A stretch of 64,000 bases of DNA from Liolophura sinensis. Lineage: Eukaryota > Mollusca > Polyplacophora > Chitonida > Chitonidae. Below are positions 1-12,156 of the stretch, in pieces; positions within the stretch are counted from its first letter, which is position 1; every line of letters begins with the position of its first letter. The notes beneath the pieces were generated by a model. That model worked only from the letters and a program-made list of their open reading frames with translations, was not told the DNA's origin and did not search any database. A program made the translations under genes and the position numbers. Location of the stretch: assembly GCF_032854445.1 (NCBI RefSeq), contig NC_088297.1:15883127-15947126 (forward strand), in the 5' to 3' direction.

Positions 1-2889
1 CTATGCTGACCTTTCACCTCCAACTGCAAATAACCTGCGAAACTCATGAGAATTGAAAATGACATTGTTTAGAATAAGACGCTTCTCACAAAATCATTAC
101 ACCTGAGGTCATCAAGACAGTCATCAATCTAGCAAGTGTTTAAGGAAAACTTGGATTACACATGTTAAAATTTTCTGCGCAAAAACATACGGGAATTACG
201 TCCTATTTACAAGTATTCGTCTTTCTATAAGATTTATCTTACTTATGATTTTCTGGGCATTTGCCCTTCCGCCTCCACCTGGATATTTAATGATCATGAA
301 ACTTATATTACGAACGATGGAAAAGTTTGCAAATCTAAAATTATTATTGAAGTTCAGGGCAAAAGAACCTGTCACTGCGTTTTTCACTTTCCGTCGCATT
401 GGTGAACAAATGAAGGATTATGGCTTGAAGTCACATCCGCAATATTTCAGCAACACCTTGGCGAATTTCTTTTGTAAATCTAAGCTGTTTAATATTGTTT
501 TATATCCGGTCTAAGATTAAGTAGAGCATCAAACAATTATTCTAATATCGTATAATGGACATTCCAGATCAATTCTTGCGATTTATGGCCGATTATTGGC
601 CGGAATTTCACAGTCAGATGTGGTTCAAGACATAGTAAACCGAATAATCACCAAATTGGGTGAAAAGAGTGACGACAAAAAAAAAATCAAAAAATTACAG
701 GTAATAATAATCAAACATAACTTTAAATGAGCTAGGTTTTTGAAAATCTATCTATTTTTTTCTTGTTTTGACACAATACTGAATAATATTTCTCCCAAAT
801 GACGTCTGCCAGTTTTACAAGTGAGGAAAGAAACCTCTGCACCTCACCAGGTACCCAACATATAGACTAGCGTGAGGTGGATTCGAACCTGGGGGCCTAA
901 TTGTTTTATGTGTTTCCGGTATCAGTGATATGCTTCAAATTTCTAAAGAATTTAACATAAAGAGCACCATCAGAGTAACTGGCAATTACACCATTCATTG
1001 AGGCCCGCATAAAACTACGGTAGACCTACGAAAGCAGACGAAATGGATGTAGGATGTGGCGCTGACATTTCATGACGTGTGCTTCCAGTTGTAACCTATT
1101 GACGGATTTTGGGGGATTTAGATGTATTTGAATTCTTCAGTGAAGGCATTCAGATTGGTTGATATCTTCAGATTAGCAGACATCATTATAAAGAAAGGGG
1201 ATTTTCTAAGTAGCGGTATTGCCGATGGTGGGGAGAAACATTTTCTAGATTCTGAAGATGCCAAACTATCAAGAATACGTCACAATACAGTATAAGTGTC
1301 TAGACCGCTTGACCAATAGGACTGGATGGTTTGATTGATTAGTATTTAACATCATAATTAAGAATATATCACTTACACTAAGGTGGTCAGTTTTATAGGC
1401 GGAGAAAAGAAGTGTCCAGAGAGTCAGATGACTGTGATTCTAAGTTTAGCCCATCGAAGGAAATTTTACAACAAATATCCTACATGCTCGGCCATAGATG
1501 CGACTTTCGGATAGCTCAATTCGCTTGCAGATATTAATAGCGGATACACCGTCTGTTTACATGTGGAAAAGTTTGTCAGTAGCTTGCCAAACGGTGCTGG
1601 TTTTACTCCGGGCACTCTGATTTTCCCAGTCTATAAAATGATTGCTGCTGTATGTGTGAAATATTTCTTAGTAAAGCGTTAAACCCCAAGAAGGTAAATA
1701 CGTGCATAAATTCTTTCTTTCCCTGTTACGAAGTGCAGAATGACACAAAATAGCTGCGCAGCCTTGTGGAACAGGTTTTTACGTCTATTCCAGCAGGGAG
1801 AAAACTATGTTCTCTTTCTCCTATGACAGTTAACAGTTTTTATTCTGGAAGCGTCTCCATAAATCAAAACAATTGTGGTTTCGAAGGTTAAAAATGCCTT
1901 GTACGTCACGTGTCATTACGCTTCCACTTCACAGGGGTTGTAATTTCTTAACCTCTGTGCACGTGAGGTTAAAGTCTGGTTTTATTACACTCTCAAAACT
2001 AATCCTTTATATACCTAACATATCATTATGTTTTCTGAGCGAAGCTGGATTCGATTATACTGCAGCGTAATGGTGTGTCAATGACAACACAATACACACC
2101 AACAATAGGATTCTGTAACTATATATACAGTAATTCTTTAACAGAATAATTATTAGAAATAATATAATCAATTCTTACATAACTCTCAAAAATAGTGCTG
2201 TTAATGTAACAGATTATTTTATACACTCTAGGCTAAAATTTTCCAATTTTAGAGACAATTTTGACAATGGCTTCCATTGCGAATACAACGTAAGCCACGT
2301 AAAACGCTATGAGATTGTATTCACTAACTGACTTTTTTGATTGCGCGTTGCACATACAATATGATTCACATACACAATAAAAACAGGATAAACTGGTATA
2401 TTTCAATTGCTTTCGGCTTGAAATACTTGCAGCCAAATTAAGAAAACAACACAGGCGTAAGCTGTAAACGCCCAGTTTTCTTGTGTAAACCTACCATACC
2501 AATGAGTGATATTCACACATATAAATATTCACACAAAAACATAACAAAACCTGTAGAATGTAACACAGGTGCAAAAGGGAAAGCTTTGTGTGTAGGGTTG
2601 TCGCTGCACCAGGTATACACTGAGCAATTCCCTGAGCTTGACTAGATCTGATAACTTTTGGGCTCGAGGTGTGTTACGGATAGTAACTCTTTCATTCAGG
2701 AATTGGATACCATTTCCCGTGTAATGTCGATTCGTGTATGTCCAAGTTATATTGACCATTATCTTAAAATGGATCTTTAATATATCACCAGTTTACTCAA
2801 ATCATCATCGCAGAGGTAGAAAGCCCAAAATACTTTAAACGTCAAAGGTTCCCCATTCAGATGCAAACAAGCAACTGAATTATTTTCAG
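1..2889. other. Left-edge non-coding DNA, presumed intron 4 of SLC9B gene 1
   Basis: No exon is recognised here on either strand. Gene 1 needs about six more coding exons after 3108 on the minus strand, homologous to exons 5-10 of gene 2. None of their conserved peptides is seen, so they probably lie beyond the left edge. A tRNA-like B-box on the minus strand near 870-890 and an AT-rich stretch with aacag motifs near 2100-2225 look like decayed repeats. Short open frames here have no recognisable similarity. Confidence 0.5.
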
Positions 2890-3083
2890 GGGGCCTCCGT
2901 GGCTCAGTTCAGCTCATGCTAGCTTCCTCTCCAGTCGTACGTGGGAAGGTCTGCAGCGACCTGCGGATGGTCGTGGGTTTCCCACGGGCTCTAACCGGTT
3001 TCCTGTCACCAGAAATGCTGGCCGTCCTGGCGTAGGTGAAACATTCTTGAGTACGGCGTAAAACATCAAATAAATAAATAAAT
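2890..3083 (+). mobile_element. tRNA-derived SINE, internally deleted
   Basis: The copy starts with the tRNA-like head ggcctccgtggctcag, skips directly to the body (agctcatgct), and ends in tacggcgtaaaacatc plus (aaat)n. The B-box part of the head is missing. It lies only about 24 bp inside the intron from the donor of SLC9B gene 1 exon 4 and is antisense to that gene. Confidence 0.85.
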
Positions 3084-3107
3084 TTTCAGTTTAAAATTCA
3101 ATCTTAC

Positions 3108-3283
3108 CTTCGGAAAATGCCATCCCCAGTGCTATTCCAAATCCGCTGATGGCAATGACGTCATCGAGTGATCCGGCGGCTATGATCATGGTGGGTATCC
3201 CTTTGTTGGTGCCCAGACCTTGGTCCTGTAGTCTCAACATGCTGGGTACAACAACGGCAGGAGAGACGGCCGAGTGCACGAAC
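3108..3283 (-). CDS. SLC9B2-like: SLC9B gene 1, coding exon 4 (ion-binding site)
   Basis: Acceptor ttttgcag|G and donor GAAG|gtaaga frame 176 nt, entering at phase 2 and leaving at phase 1. It encodes residues 284-341 plus two split glycines. It carries AVSPAVVVPSM and the canonical Asp-Asp pair (D323, D324) that binds the cation and proton in CPA2 antiporters. Length and phases equal those of gene 2 exon 4. Confidence 0.93.
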
Positions 3284-6200
3284 CTGCAAAATGGTAAAAG
3301 TGATCAAAAAATTTGACCACAAACTCTATCAGTTACAGTCCAATCGTTTTCTTCGTTATTATTTTAAAATAACCCACATAATTACCTTTCACAAAACATC
3401 TGCCTTGCCTGTTCGTATGTTAACCTTCAAAATCGGTAACAAAGTTATTTCTTGTTTTGCTTCCTTAGTGTCATGGTTTATGCATGGATAGAATGAATAA
3501 CCGTACATTGCTAAACGTTCGACCTACCCTAAAATGAATCCCCATACCCAGGGGAATCCCAAGAGTAAATGTGCTGCGATGGCGACGGTCAAGGCCTCAA
3601 AGAGGCAAGGCAGAAAAGCCAGTCTTAACACGACGAAGGAGAGCTTCCGGAGGGCTTTAGGGTCGAGACCCAGTCCGGCCCGAATCAAAATCACAACCAG
3701 GGCGATGTTCCTGCAAATAAAAAGCACTCATTTTTTACCAAAATCTGGCTTGATACTTGTATGATTTATTTATTTCTTTGATTTGTGTTTTACTCCGTTA
3801 TGAGAATATGCCACTTTTACCGTACGACAGGAAACACACTCGTCTGAGTCAAAATAAATATAAATTCAACTAGAATGAGTCAGTTGACAGCGTGGAGGGA
3901 CTATTCGTGGGATGGTCTAATGGTTGGAGGTTCTGTCTGATTTGCAGGGGGTCCCATTTTTAATACATATTCAGGTAGAGGAAATCTGAGTGTCCGGAAT
4001 AAGACCATCAACCTTCGCTGGTTTATTGACAAACGTCGTGCCTTGAAGGGCAATCGACGCAGACTGCAGCGTGATTCGAACACACGACCTTAGGGATCAA
4101 GACGTTGAAAGCTGCAGTGAGTCAACGCTTTAACCGTCAGATCTAAGTCATTGTTCATTGCTTTTCTTTCATATTGCATGCATTATCGGTGTAACAGTCG
4201 GAGATATGACTGATGATCTTTCGGCGTGTCTGACATTTCTTTTGTGTCAGAAATGTCCTTATGTAATAATCTAATCTATAAATAGCCTAGTTATCTGTAA
4301 GTTGAGTTTTTGAAGACAATTAATTAAATAATTTTAATTTCTGAAGGGCTGCTGCGCAAATTAAAATACAAATTTTTTATTTTAACTTTTTATATATATT
4401 AAACAATTATATTATGACCTTGGGTGAATTGTTCAACATGTTGAATGTGTGTATATATTCCCAGAATCACCAGGCTTGTGTCAATAAGGGGAAATCTCTA
4501 TGATATACAAATTTCTCATCGTCAAGATTGGCGGTGCAGAGGATTGGTGACATTTCCCTTGTCTGTAGTATTTAATTTTTTGTTAATTTTTAACGTATTC
4601 CTGAAGAATTTTTTAATTTTTACGACAGATGTCAAGTGAGTGGAGGAAAAAGAATCTGCATTGTGTCTGGGGAACTTTTTCATATAGTTGTTGCAACGCC
4701 GCCATGTTGTCCGCCCCAACACAAACAGACAACCCTAACCTACCTGAGACCGGCTGACCACGTAGTGTCTATGGCAAACGCGTCCTTCACTTTAGGTATG
4801 TTAGCTAAAAGACCGCCCATGAGAAGCATACCTGGAACAGAGAAACCAGCTACATGTAGCAACGAAGACAAATTTTGTATATTTATTACAGTTGAATGGG
4901 TTACAGGGAAATGATGTGTCCGGTCGAAGACGAAACTATGCTTAATAGACTAAGTGCATAATGCCGTGACAATGCATCAGGTGATATATAGTGAACGGGT
5001 CGATGGACTTGGTAGGGTTTGATTGCAACATATAAACGAGTCGTGTTGTTATACAGAGAGGAAAAGAAAACTAAGTTGAGTAAAATACTGAACATTTGAA
5101 ATTTGCCTGGTAACTCCTTGGGAAGAAGATGAAACTATCCTGAAATGCCATATCTGCCTTTAATGTGTCCGGTAGCCAATATGGCTAGCCTAAACTCCTC
5201 ACACGACATCCGCTGTACATGCGCACAAAATGGATATGCTCCGGATGAAAGGTTGTTGTGCGATTAGGTGATTCAAAATGCAGGTATTGAAGCAGACGTA
5301 TGTATGCTACTGGTAATTTGCAGGTCCCGCTTGTACGACGGCTTTTTTTCGTCACGAGCACGTAACTACCACGGCAACCAGCAATGTAGGCAATTACGTC
5401 GCCATGGTACTTACGTTAAGTGGGTTTCGTGCAAGTGGGTCCAGGTTAATACTTTTCCCATCCAATGTACAAATAGGCTGAAGATTGATTGATTGATTGA
5501 TTGAGTCAATAATCCAGAGGTATACAAGTATGCACCTCGGCAGCTACTCGTACCCTTTCCACCAATCACAAATTACCTTTAAGTATCACTGCACCAAGGA
5601 GACATGTAGGCCAAAACGCCCCTCCCCCCTTCTCCTTCTCCCTTCTGTCCTGTTCCTCACAGGTATTAAATCATTCAACACTTGCACCGGATAACAGGTT
5701 TTATGGCTTTCACTTCACTTATGAACTATATCCCTGGCCGCGCTATGTAACGTTAACGGTATGTTCTCATAAATTATTTATGAGGATGGTAAACAATATA
5801 TTTATCTAGATCCACGTGTGAAAACGCCGATCAGCCGCATGTATATATTATCAATAAGATTTATTCTCGTGTATTTTCTGGAGAATGCGCTCAGCCTTTG
5901 GCACATTGTAACACTTGGTAATAAAAGTAGGTGACTGTAGAAATCATCCTGTCAAACCATTGTATTCACTTTTTGCTCTTGTCTTTCTTTTTAAGACTTT
6001 TTGACCAGCGTCTTGCTCTACTCAGTGTGACTTTTACCGAACAACGTTCCCCTTCACTTCAACACAGCTATATGTATAGCGTAAATCGAACAACATTCTG
6101 CTCAACTTCAATACAAGTACATGTACATATACTTGTGTTCAATGCAGCTTTCACGAACAACTTTCCCATTCAATAAAACGTCCTATACATGAGCTCAATG

Positions 6201-9110
6201 CAGATTCTACGAACAACTTTCCAATCCACTTCAATACACACTACATATGTAGCTGGCTGCAATTATAGGACACGGGCATATTTGTATAGTAAAACAGGTG
6301 TTTTTTTCTACGTTATTTCTGTTTGTTTGCTTGACGCCGGCGTCGCTTTTTGCAATATTTAAGTCATACCACGAAGGTATCTTCTTGTAGCCCGAAAATC
6401 TCAAAGATGGCATAGTGTGGCCTCACTGGAATGCCATGCTGGAGACGCCATGCCCTTGGAATAATGAAGCTATCTCTCATATTAACTTCAAACCAATTTA
6501 AGAAAAATATGGTATACACATCGAGTTGGCGTTGGGGGTGGCAATCTATGTTTGACACTGACTTGTAAATTATTGCTATTAACATTATCGTTATTATTGT
6601 TCAACAGTCTGAAGGGCTGGTTGGACAACCATATTTTGCCGTCAGTTTTATAAGTGGAGGCAACCGGAGTTCCCGGTAAAAAACACTAATCATTAGTAAA
6701 CTTAGCACCTGCCATGAACGGAAATGCCCACCATATTGGTAGAGGACCAGTGGCCTTCAACGAAGGTTAAACTGCGCAAAACACAACACTAGAATTGTCG
6801 ACCAAAAGTCTACAAAGTCTCTTCTCAAGGCCGGGTTTGAACCCACAACTAGCATCTCCTAGCGATTGAAAACATCTTTTAAACATAGAAGTCCGCAGAA
6901 AAAAATAGACGCAGTCCGTGAATGTGTGGAAGAATGTGGTTTAGATGAATTTAATCAGCTATGACGTTCGGAAAATCTTGTTGCTTTAAAGTTCGTACTA
7001 CGTTCCTTGAAACGAAACGCGACACTTAACGGAGTTAATTCGGGAGCACACAAAAACTTTTCTTACATCGACAATTACGTAATTTGATGTGCCTTTCTTC
7101 AGTCACTGGCTTGTTGTATGAGACGGATAGTCTAGGCCATCCATGTGGGCAAACCAAAATAACCTCCTATTGTCGCCTATTTGGGTAAAATCGAGATCAG
7201 GAGCATGGGCATACGTCACACATGTCCACACACACGAGAAAAACTGGTATGACACCAGTATAGCTTTTCACGCCTTTGTACCCCAGATTTGTCTGGCTAT
7301 AACAAGGAGTTCTTGTTCGATGTCATCGAGACCGAGCATCCGATTCCGGTGTAAATATAAATCACATACCTCAGATGACGATTTTCAACAAAAGCTACTT
7401 GGTTTTTATTTCGCTGAAGCAGTCAAGAAGAGCCATATATAACACATAGGTGCGTATGTCGCCATCTTGGATTACAGCAGAGCTACTCTGCGGGGGAGAG
7501 TTGCGCCAGTCTTAAAAAGCGTCGATAAAAACCCCATGGACCTGACTACGGTTAAAATGCAGTTAAACAAGCACTAGTGTACAGGAGTAGATTAAGTAAG
7601 AGCACATAATCGTTCGTAAAAGTCTGTTGTTAACTGTCACAAAATCAACAGGTAAATAAAATTTTCGCACTTATTCTCACTATATAGTTAAACAGTCAAT
7701 GGCCTGGTGTAGAAGTAAGAAAAACTCTATCGTTGGTATAGTTATGTGTTTGACGTTACGTTCAGTTGTTATTTATTGATTCATTTGATTGGTATTTTAC
7801 GCCGTACTCAAGAATATTTCCCTTATACGACGGCGGCACAGCCCGCGGGAAACCTACGATCATCCGCAGGTTGGTGACAGACCTACCGACGTACGGCCGG
7901 AGAGGAAGCCAGCATGAGCTGGACTTGAACTCACAGCGACTGCATTGCTGAGAGACTCTTCGGTCATTACGCTGCGCTAGCGCGCTAACCAACTTTTCAG
8001 TTGTTATCTTCTTTATGATTGATTGTTGTCTTGTATCGCGAGGAGACAAACGGTTTTCCACCATATTTTAAGATATTAAGGCAATGTGATGTACAAATCA
8101 ATGATAACTGAAAAAGAAAAAAACCCAAAAACAAAAGCACTACAAAATCAACAAAAACAGTAATCTCGCCTAAACATTTCACTTCATCAGATGATTTGAA
8201 TCTCTAGGTGAAATCGTACGTGTCGCAAAAATGGCCAGCTTCTCAGACGATCAGTAGCGATTTTGTTATGTGTTACGAAATTCTAGCGACGCGTGTCGTT
8301 CTTCACGTCTACTTTACGTAACTGCACCACCAGAAAATTTGTGTTTACGCGTGGTGTATACAACTGTCGGATTTGACGCTTAGATTCAATCTAAACAAGA
8401 TCACTTGTTGAAATGTGGAACTTGACCAGTAGAGGCAGTGGGTATAGAGTGAGCGTAGAGAGTAGCGCATGCACTGTGCGGAAATGTGTGATGTTTTTCT
8501 TTTTTCAGTTTCAAAGATGTGCGTACTACTCACCCAACAGTGGCGGCAACCTGATCTTTTCCATAGCCATTCCAGCCAACACGCAGCACGGAAACAGGAG
8601 TACGATGCCGAAGTACTTGCCGCCGGGAAGAGCTTCCTCTTTGCTGATGGACCACAATATTGACCATATAATTAGTATGGTGATGAAAAAGACGATGGCC
8701 TGGGCGACGACGCCATGCGGGGGGCACATGAACGTGTATTTGAACCTCTGGCATAAAGACGGCTCTGGCGGCAGCGGGTGATGCTCCCACATGCAAGGTT
8801 TGCAGCAAATGTTTAGCCGTCTGGACAGATTTCCGCAGCATCTGGCGCAACAACCCTTCTTGGAATAGTCTTTGGTATCGGGGTGTTTCGTATATTCGTG
8901 AAGACCACTTTCATGAGAGTCTGCGTTCGTCTTCGTGATACCGTCCTTGCCGTTTTTGAAATAACCTGGCTGAAGCTCCTGGCGGTAAGCGTTGTCCCGG
9001 AAACGTCCTTCGTCATCAGCGGAGGTCGGGTCATTTCGGGCGTTGTCGGAATGTCCGTTGTTGTCTCGAATCAAGGCCCGCGCCGAGCCTTGTCTGTTGA
9101 CGCTGCTCAT
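3108..9110 (-). CDS. SLC9B2-like: SLC9B/NHA-type sodium-proton antiporter, gene 1 (5' part only)
   Basis: Coding exons read on the minus strand are 9110-8534, 4831-4744, 3710-3528 and 3283-3108. They join in frame (phases 1, 2, 2, 1) into the first 341 residues of a CPA2-family Na+(Li+)/H+ antiporter, about 60% of the expected length. Conserved landmarks are CPPHG, ALPGG, PPLLGML, RAGLGLDPKALRKL, SPAVVVPSM and the ion-binding Asp-Asp pair D323-D324 in SLDDVIAISGF. In animals NHA proteins sit in plasma or endolysosomal membranes and exchange sodium or lithium for protons, often driven by the V-ATPase. The start at 9110 is in good context (aagATGa) and follows spliceable 5' leader. The N-terminus is long, polar and cysteine-rich at residues 87-106. 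The gene continues past the left edge; no break is seen. Confidence 0.9.
3528..3710 (-). CDS. SLC9B2-like: SLC9B gene 1, coding exon 3
   Basis: Acceptor tatttgcag|G and donor TTAGG|gtaggt frame 183 nt. It encodes residues 223-282: RAGLGLDPKALRKL followed by two membrane segments ending GFPWVWGFILG. The intron on its 5' side (3711-4743) is about 1 kb and holds nothing recognisable. Confidence 0.92.
3711..4743 (-). other. SLC9B gene 1 intron 2
   Basis: This is a 1033-bp GT-AG intron between coding exons 2 and 3. It is AT-rich and I see no repeat family or reading frame of note. Confidence 0.8.
4744..4831 (-). CDS. SLC9B2-like: SLC9B gene 1, coding exon 2
   Basis: This 88-nt exon is too short to stand out as an open frame. 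Acceptor ctgttccag|G and donor CTCAG|gtaggt fit phases 1 and 2. It encodes residues 194-221, starting MLLMGGLLANIP, which matches the MLLAGFxxRNIP segment of the NHA family; here the usual Arg-Asn is Ala-Asn. The same-size exon exists in gene 2. Confidence 0.88.
6640..6865 (-). mobile_element. Decayed tRNA-related SINE-like element of a second type
   Basis: On the minus strand a good RNA polymerase III B-box (gggttcaaacccgg) is at about 6834-6846. The stretch ccgtcagttttataagtgga near 6638-6657 resembles sequences near 796 and 1388, suggesting a dispersed family distinct from the main SINE. Boundaries are approximate. Confidence 0.35.
7767..7996 (-). mobile_element. tRNA-derived SINE, near full length
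   Basis: Read on the minus strand the copy has the head (gttagcgcgctagcgcagcg, then B-box gagttcaagtcc), body and tail tacggcgtaaaatacc with (aaat)n at the left end. It lacks part of the central g/c-rich segment. Confidence 0.88.
8534..9110 (-). CDS. SLC9B2-like: SLC9B gene 1, first coding exon
   Basis: This 577-nt exon encodes residues 1-192 and ends at donor TTGG|gtgagt, phase 1. Residues 1-85 are polar and low in similarity. Residues 87-106 form a cysteine cluster (C87, C88, C91, C92, C102, C103, C106). CPPHG at 129-133 and a hydrophobic helix at about 135-155 follow, then ALPGG at 160-164 and PPLL before the splice. An upstream 5' leader exon is suggested by spliceable tracts near 9150-9165. 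Confidence 0.9.
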
Positions 9111-9535
9111 CTTGGGCTCGGCTGCTTTCTGGTGCCGCTTTTACCTGTCAACCTGTAAGATGAGGGTAAATTCGAAATAACTGAAGACATTGCACAAAAA
9201 AGTTGATGTCGACATGCATGCAGAACCCTCGTGAAGTAGTTAACCAATGTTAAAAGATAGGATGTCAACCACTGAACCGACAGAAAGACAGAATTATACA
9301 AACAGACATACAGGGAGACCAATCAAAAGACAGATCGTGTTGTTTACCTGCTTGTTTTAGATAAATATTCTGATAAGTCGATATGTAGACTAAGACATAT
9401 ACAGCATGAACAGGAATAATGAAACAATTCCTGACCTAAAAGGAAGTAGTTATTGAAATGATGTAATTGGCGGTTTAGTATCGAATGAATAGTTTTTGTT
9501 TTTGTTTTTTTTGTTTATTTCCTTGTTTTTTTTTT

Positions 9536-9552
9536 GGGGGGGGGGGGGGGGG
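9536..9552 (+). repeat. Homopolymer G17 next to a T-rich tract
   Basis: Seventeen consecutive G follow a run of T and tttg repeats. It is a strand-asymmetric simple repeat and could form a G-quadruplex-like structure. It lies about 425 bp upstream of the gene 1 start codon. Confidence 0.9.
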
Positions 9553-9885
9553 CGTTATACATAGCATAAAGCATTATAGTAAATGATGCCAATGAAAGGA
9601 GTGAACCCGATAGAACCTCCATATCAGGTTTCCCCCGTTGAAAACGCGTGAAATGGATTCGAACTCGCGCTGTCAATGGCCAGTACTTTTACCGGTAGTT
9701 TAAACTGAGGCAGTGTTCACCAAAACAGCTGTTATGTACAATATGTATTTATGTATGGTTGGGGTTTAATGTCGTGCTTAACAACTTTTCGGTCATGTGA
9801 CGATTAGTTGTGTACGATAGTTTGATGATATGCTAGCCATAATTCGCAAACTAAAAGGATAAATGCTGAGTTTGACAATTGATTT

Positions 9886-10060
9886 TTTTTTTGATTGGTG
9901 TTTTACGCCGTACTCAAGAATATTTCACTTATACGACGGCGGCCAGCATTATGGTGGGTGGAAACCGGACAGAGCCCGGGGGAAACCCACGACCATCCGC
10001 AGGTTGCTGGCAGACCTTCCCACATACGGACGGAGAGGAAGCCAGCATGAGCTGGACTTC
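9886..10060 (-). mobile_element. tRNA-derived SINE, 5'-truncated
   Basis: The minus-strand copy keeps the tail and body up to the sequence catgagctggacttc, then breaks off before the tRNA head. The 88-bp minisatellite begins within about 100 bp of this break. Confidence 0.85.
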
Positions 10061-10152
10061 TTGGAAATTTATCGACACCGCGAAGTAGGTGAGTTGCTAA
10101 GTTACCTGATCAACATTTACGGCACTGTAGTAGCCAGAGGATATCTGCTCAA

Positions 10153-10800
10153 CCTATCTCAAGAAATAGAGTCATTGAAAGTGGGCTCAGTCTTAGGAAA
10201 CAGCCATTGCACAACAGTCACAGAAGACCTATTCCACTTCGAAAAACTATTGCAGTCAATGATAGTACACTCTGGCCTTGAGAAACAACTAGTGCACTGC
10301 AGTAGCCATAGAAATCCTGCTCGACATTGAAAAACTATTGCAGTCAATGATAGTAAACTCTGGCCTTGAGAAACAACTAGTGCACTGCAGTAGCCTTAGA
10401 AATCCTGCTCGACCTTGAAAAACTATTGCAGTCAGTGATAGTACACTCTGGCCTTGAGAACCAACTACTGCACTGCATTAGCCTCAGAAATCCTGGTCGA
10501 CCTTGAAAAACTATTGCAGTCAATGATAGTACCCTCTGGCCTTGAGAACCAACTACTGCACTGCATTAGCCTCAGAAATCCTGGTCGACCTTGAAAAACT
10601 ATTGCAGTCAATGATAGTACACTCTGGCCTTGAGAACCTACTACTGCACTGCATTAGCCATAGACATCCTGCTCGACCTTGAATAAATGCTGGAGTCAAT
10701 GAAAGTATAGACTACCCAGCCTTGTGAAACAACTACAGTACCGGCACTGTAATAAACAAGGAAAAGTTCTTGATCTTGAAAACCTTTTGCATTCATTTAA
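10153..10800 (+). repeat. 88-bp minisatellite, about 6-7 copies
   Basis: The motif gaaaaactattgcagtcaat recurs at 10241, 10329, 10417, 10505 and 10593, exactly 88 bp apart, with a degenerate copy at 10681. Each unit also carries ctctggccttgaga and actgcactgca. The array starts beside the truncated SINE at 9886-10060. A 155-aa open frame across the two is incidental. Confidence 0.92.
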
Positions 10801-12140
10801 AAGAAATCTGATCGGCTTTGAGGAACAACTACGGTACTGTTATGTAGCTTGCGTCACTTACCTTCAGGTACAGTTTATCCGGACTATCACTGAATCTTTT
10901 TCAAACGTAAGTTCTAAATTTAAGCTCTTATTACCGTATGTACATTGTCACTGAAAGAGCGAAGTATAACAATACTCCCTGGTTAAGCACATCTGACGAG
11001 GGGTTTTTAATGAGAGGGAGTATGCAAAACATTCTTGTTTAATGATCCGTGCATTCAACGTGTAAATTATTCATCTTTTCAGTATGCTGATGTAGCTAAA
11101 GCTGGATTCTAACAGCTGTACTCTGAAATTTGCGATTTGCAATTCACGATGGTTTTTTAATAAGTGCAGGCGTAAAAGATCCCAAGCACTGTACGGAAAG
11201 TTTTCAAGATATTGTACATTAAGATACTTCATCATACATATGTCGGAATGTTTGTCACTAACTTGCCACAGGTCGGTGGTTTATCCTCCACCAATAAATA
11301 TGACTGCCAATATGTTAATTCAAGCATTCTTGAGTATGGTAATAAAGGAGAAGAAAAACATAAAAATAATGTCAAAATCAGATGAAAGAGCGTCAAAACA
11401 TCTCCACTTGTGGTCTTTATTTATCTTTGCGATTTTTTTTAAAGGAGAAAGATTTTTCAAATGGTTTTGTATGAGAGTATTTGGGAGAGCCTTTTGCTAT
11501 TTATCGTCGATGCATAATAATGTTCTAAATAAGGATGTGATGCATGTCTATTAAATTTATTTGAATGCAAATTTGTTGTTTATATCCGAACACATCAATT
11601 TAATCTGAATTATGAGAATATTCCTGAATTAAAAATAAAAATGTGACCAATATCCAGGTGGAACACATTTGTTAGCTAAAAAGATTCTTTTTGATAATAA
11701 TATTATACAAAGACTATATATACCAAAAGGTGATCCCAAATACACACCATGCAAATCTTATTTTCAAGAGTCTTTTTCTCTTAATAGAAAAATCACGAAA
11801 AATATTTCATACGATATTTATGACTAAATTTTCGTGCTCTTTCATCTGAGCTTTGTGTCATTTTTATGTTTTCTTCACCTTTAAAGGACTATAGAATCGA
11901 CACTGATAAGTTCGTGTGGGAGTCAGGTATGCTACACTCATTGAAGCTGCAGGGTTTATCAGCAGAAACTCTATCTTCACTGTCAATCAGTATTTATAAT
12001 TCAGTTGTTTTATTTGATTGGTGCTGAACTTCCTATGCAGGAAGTTCCCATTTATTTGCACCACGCGGCGAGGAAAATCAGAATATCGATAAGCATTCAA
12101 CCATCTCCAAACAGAGATGGTTTCGAGCCCACGACATTAC
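10800..12140. other. Intergenic AT-rich segment around a foldback element
   Basis: No gene is recognised. A SINE-tail-like stretch (aagcattcttgagtatggt) at about 11322-11340 directly precedes the inverted-repeat element at 11345-11888. Confidence 0.5.
11345..11888. mobile_element. Foldback/MITE-like element with about 47-bp inverted ends
   Basis: The left end (aaaaacataaaaataatgtc then aaaatcagatgaaagagc, 11353-11392) is the near reverse complement of the right end (gctctttcatctgagctttg then tgtcatttttatgttttc, 11838-11877). Weaker complementarity continues inward (gaaagatttttcaaatgg versus its counterpart near 11755-11800), so the whole 540 bp is an imperfect palindrome. There is no transposase frame. 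The family is unknown to me. Confidence 0.55.
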
Positions 12141-12141
12141 T

Positions 12142-12156
12142 GGGGGGGGGGGGGGG
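12142..12156 (+). repeat. Homopolymer G15
   Basis: Fifteen consecutive G follow a tRNA-like fragment (tttcgagcccacgac) at about 12120, perhaps the relic of a decayed SINE. Confidence 0.85.

Larger units (their letters stand above)
4832..8533 (-). other. SLC9B gene 1 intron 1
   Basis: This 3.7-kb intron follows the first coding exon. Recognisable content is a SINE at 7767-7996, a decayed tRNA-related element at 6640-6865 and a short (tgat)n run near 5485. The remaining sequence shows nothing I can assign. Confidence 0.75.

Noticed and set aside
1..3107. Exons 5-10 of SLC9B gene 1
   Set aside because: I looked on the minus strand for the peptides conserved in gene 2 exons 5-10 and did not find them; they probably lie outside the window.
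9863..10330. 155-codon open frame on the plus strand
   Set aside because: It runs through an antisense SINE and into the 88-bp minisatellite; no protein family is visible.
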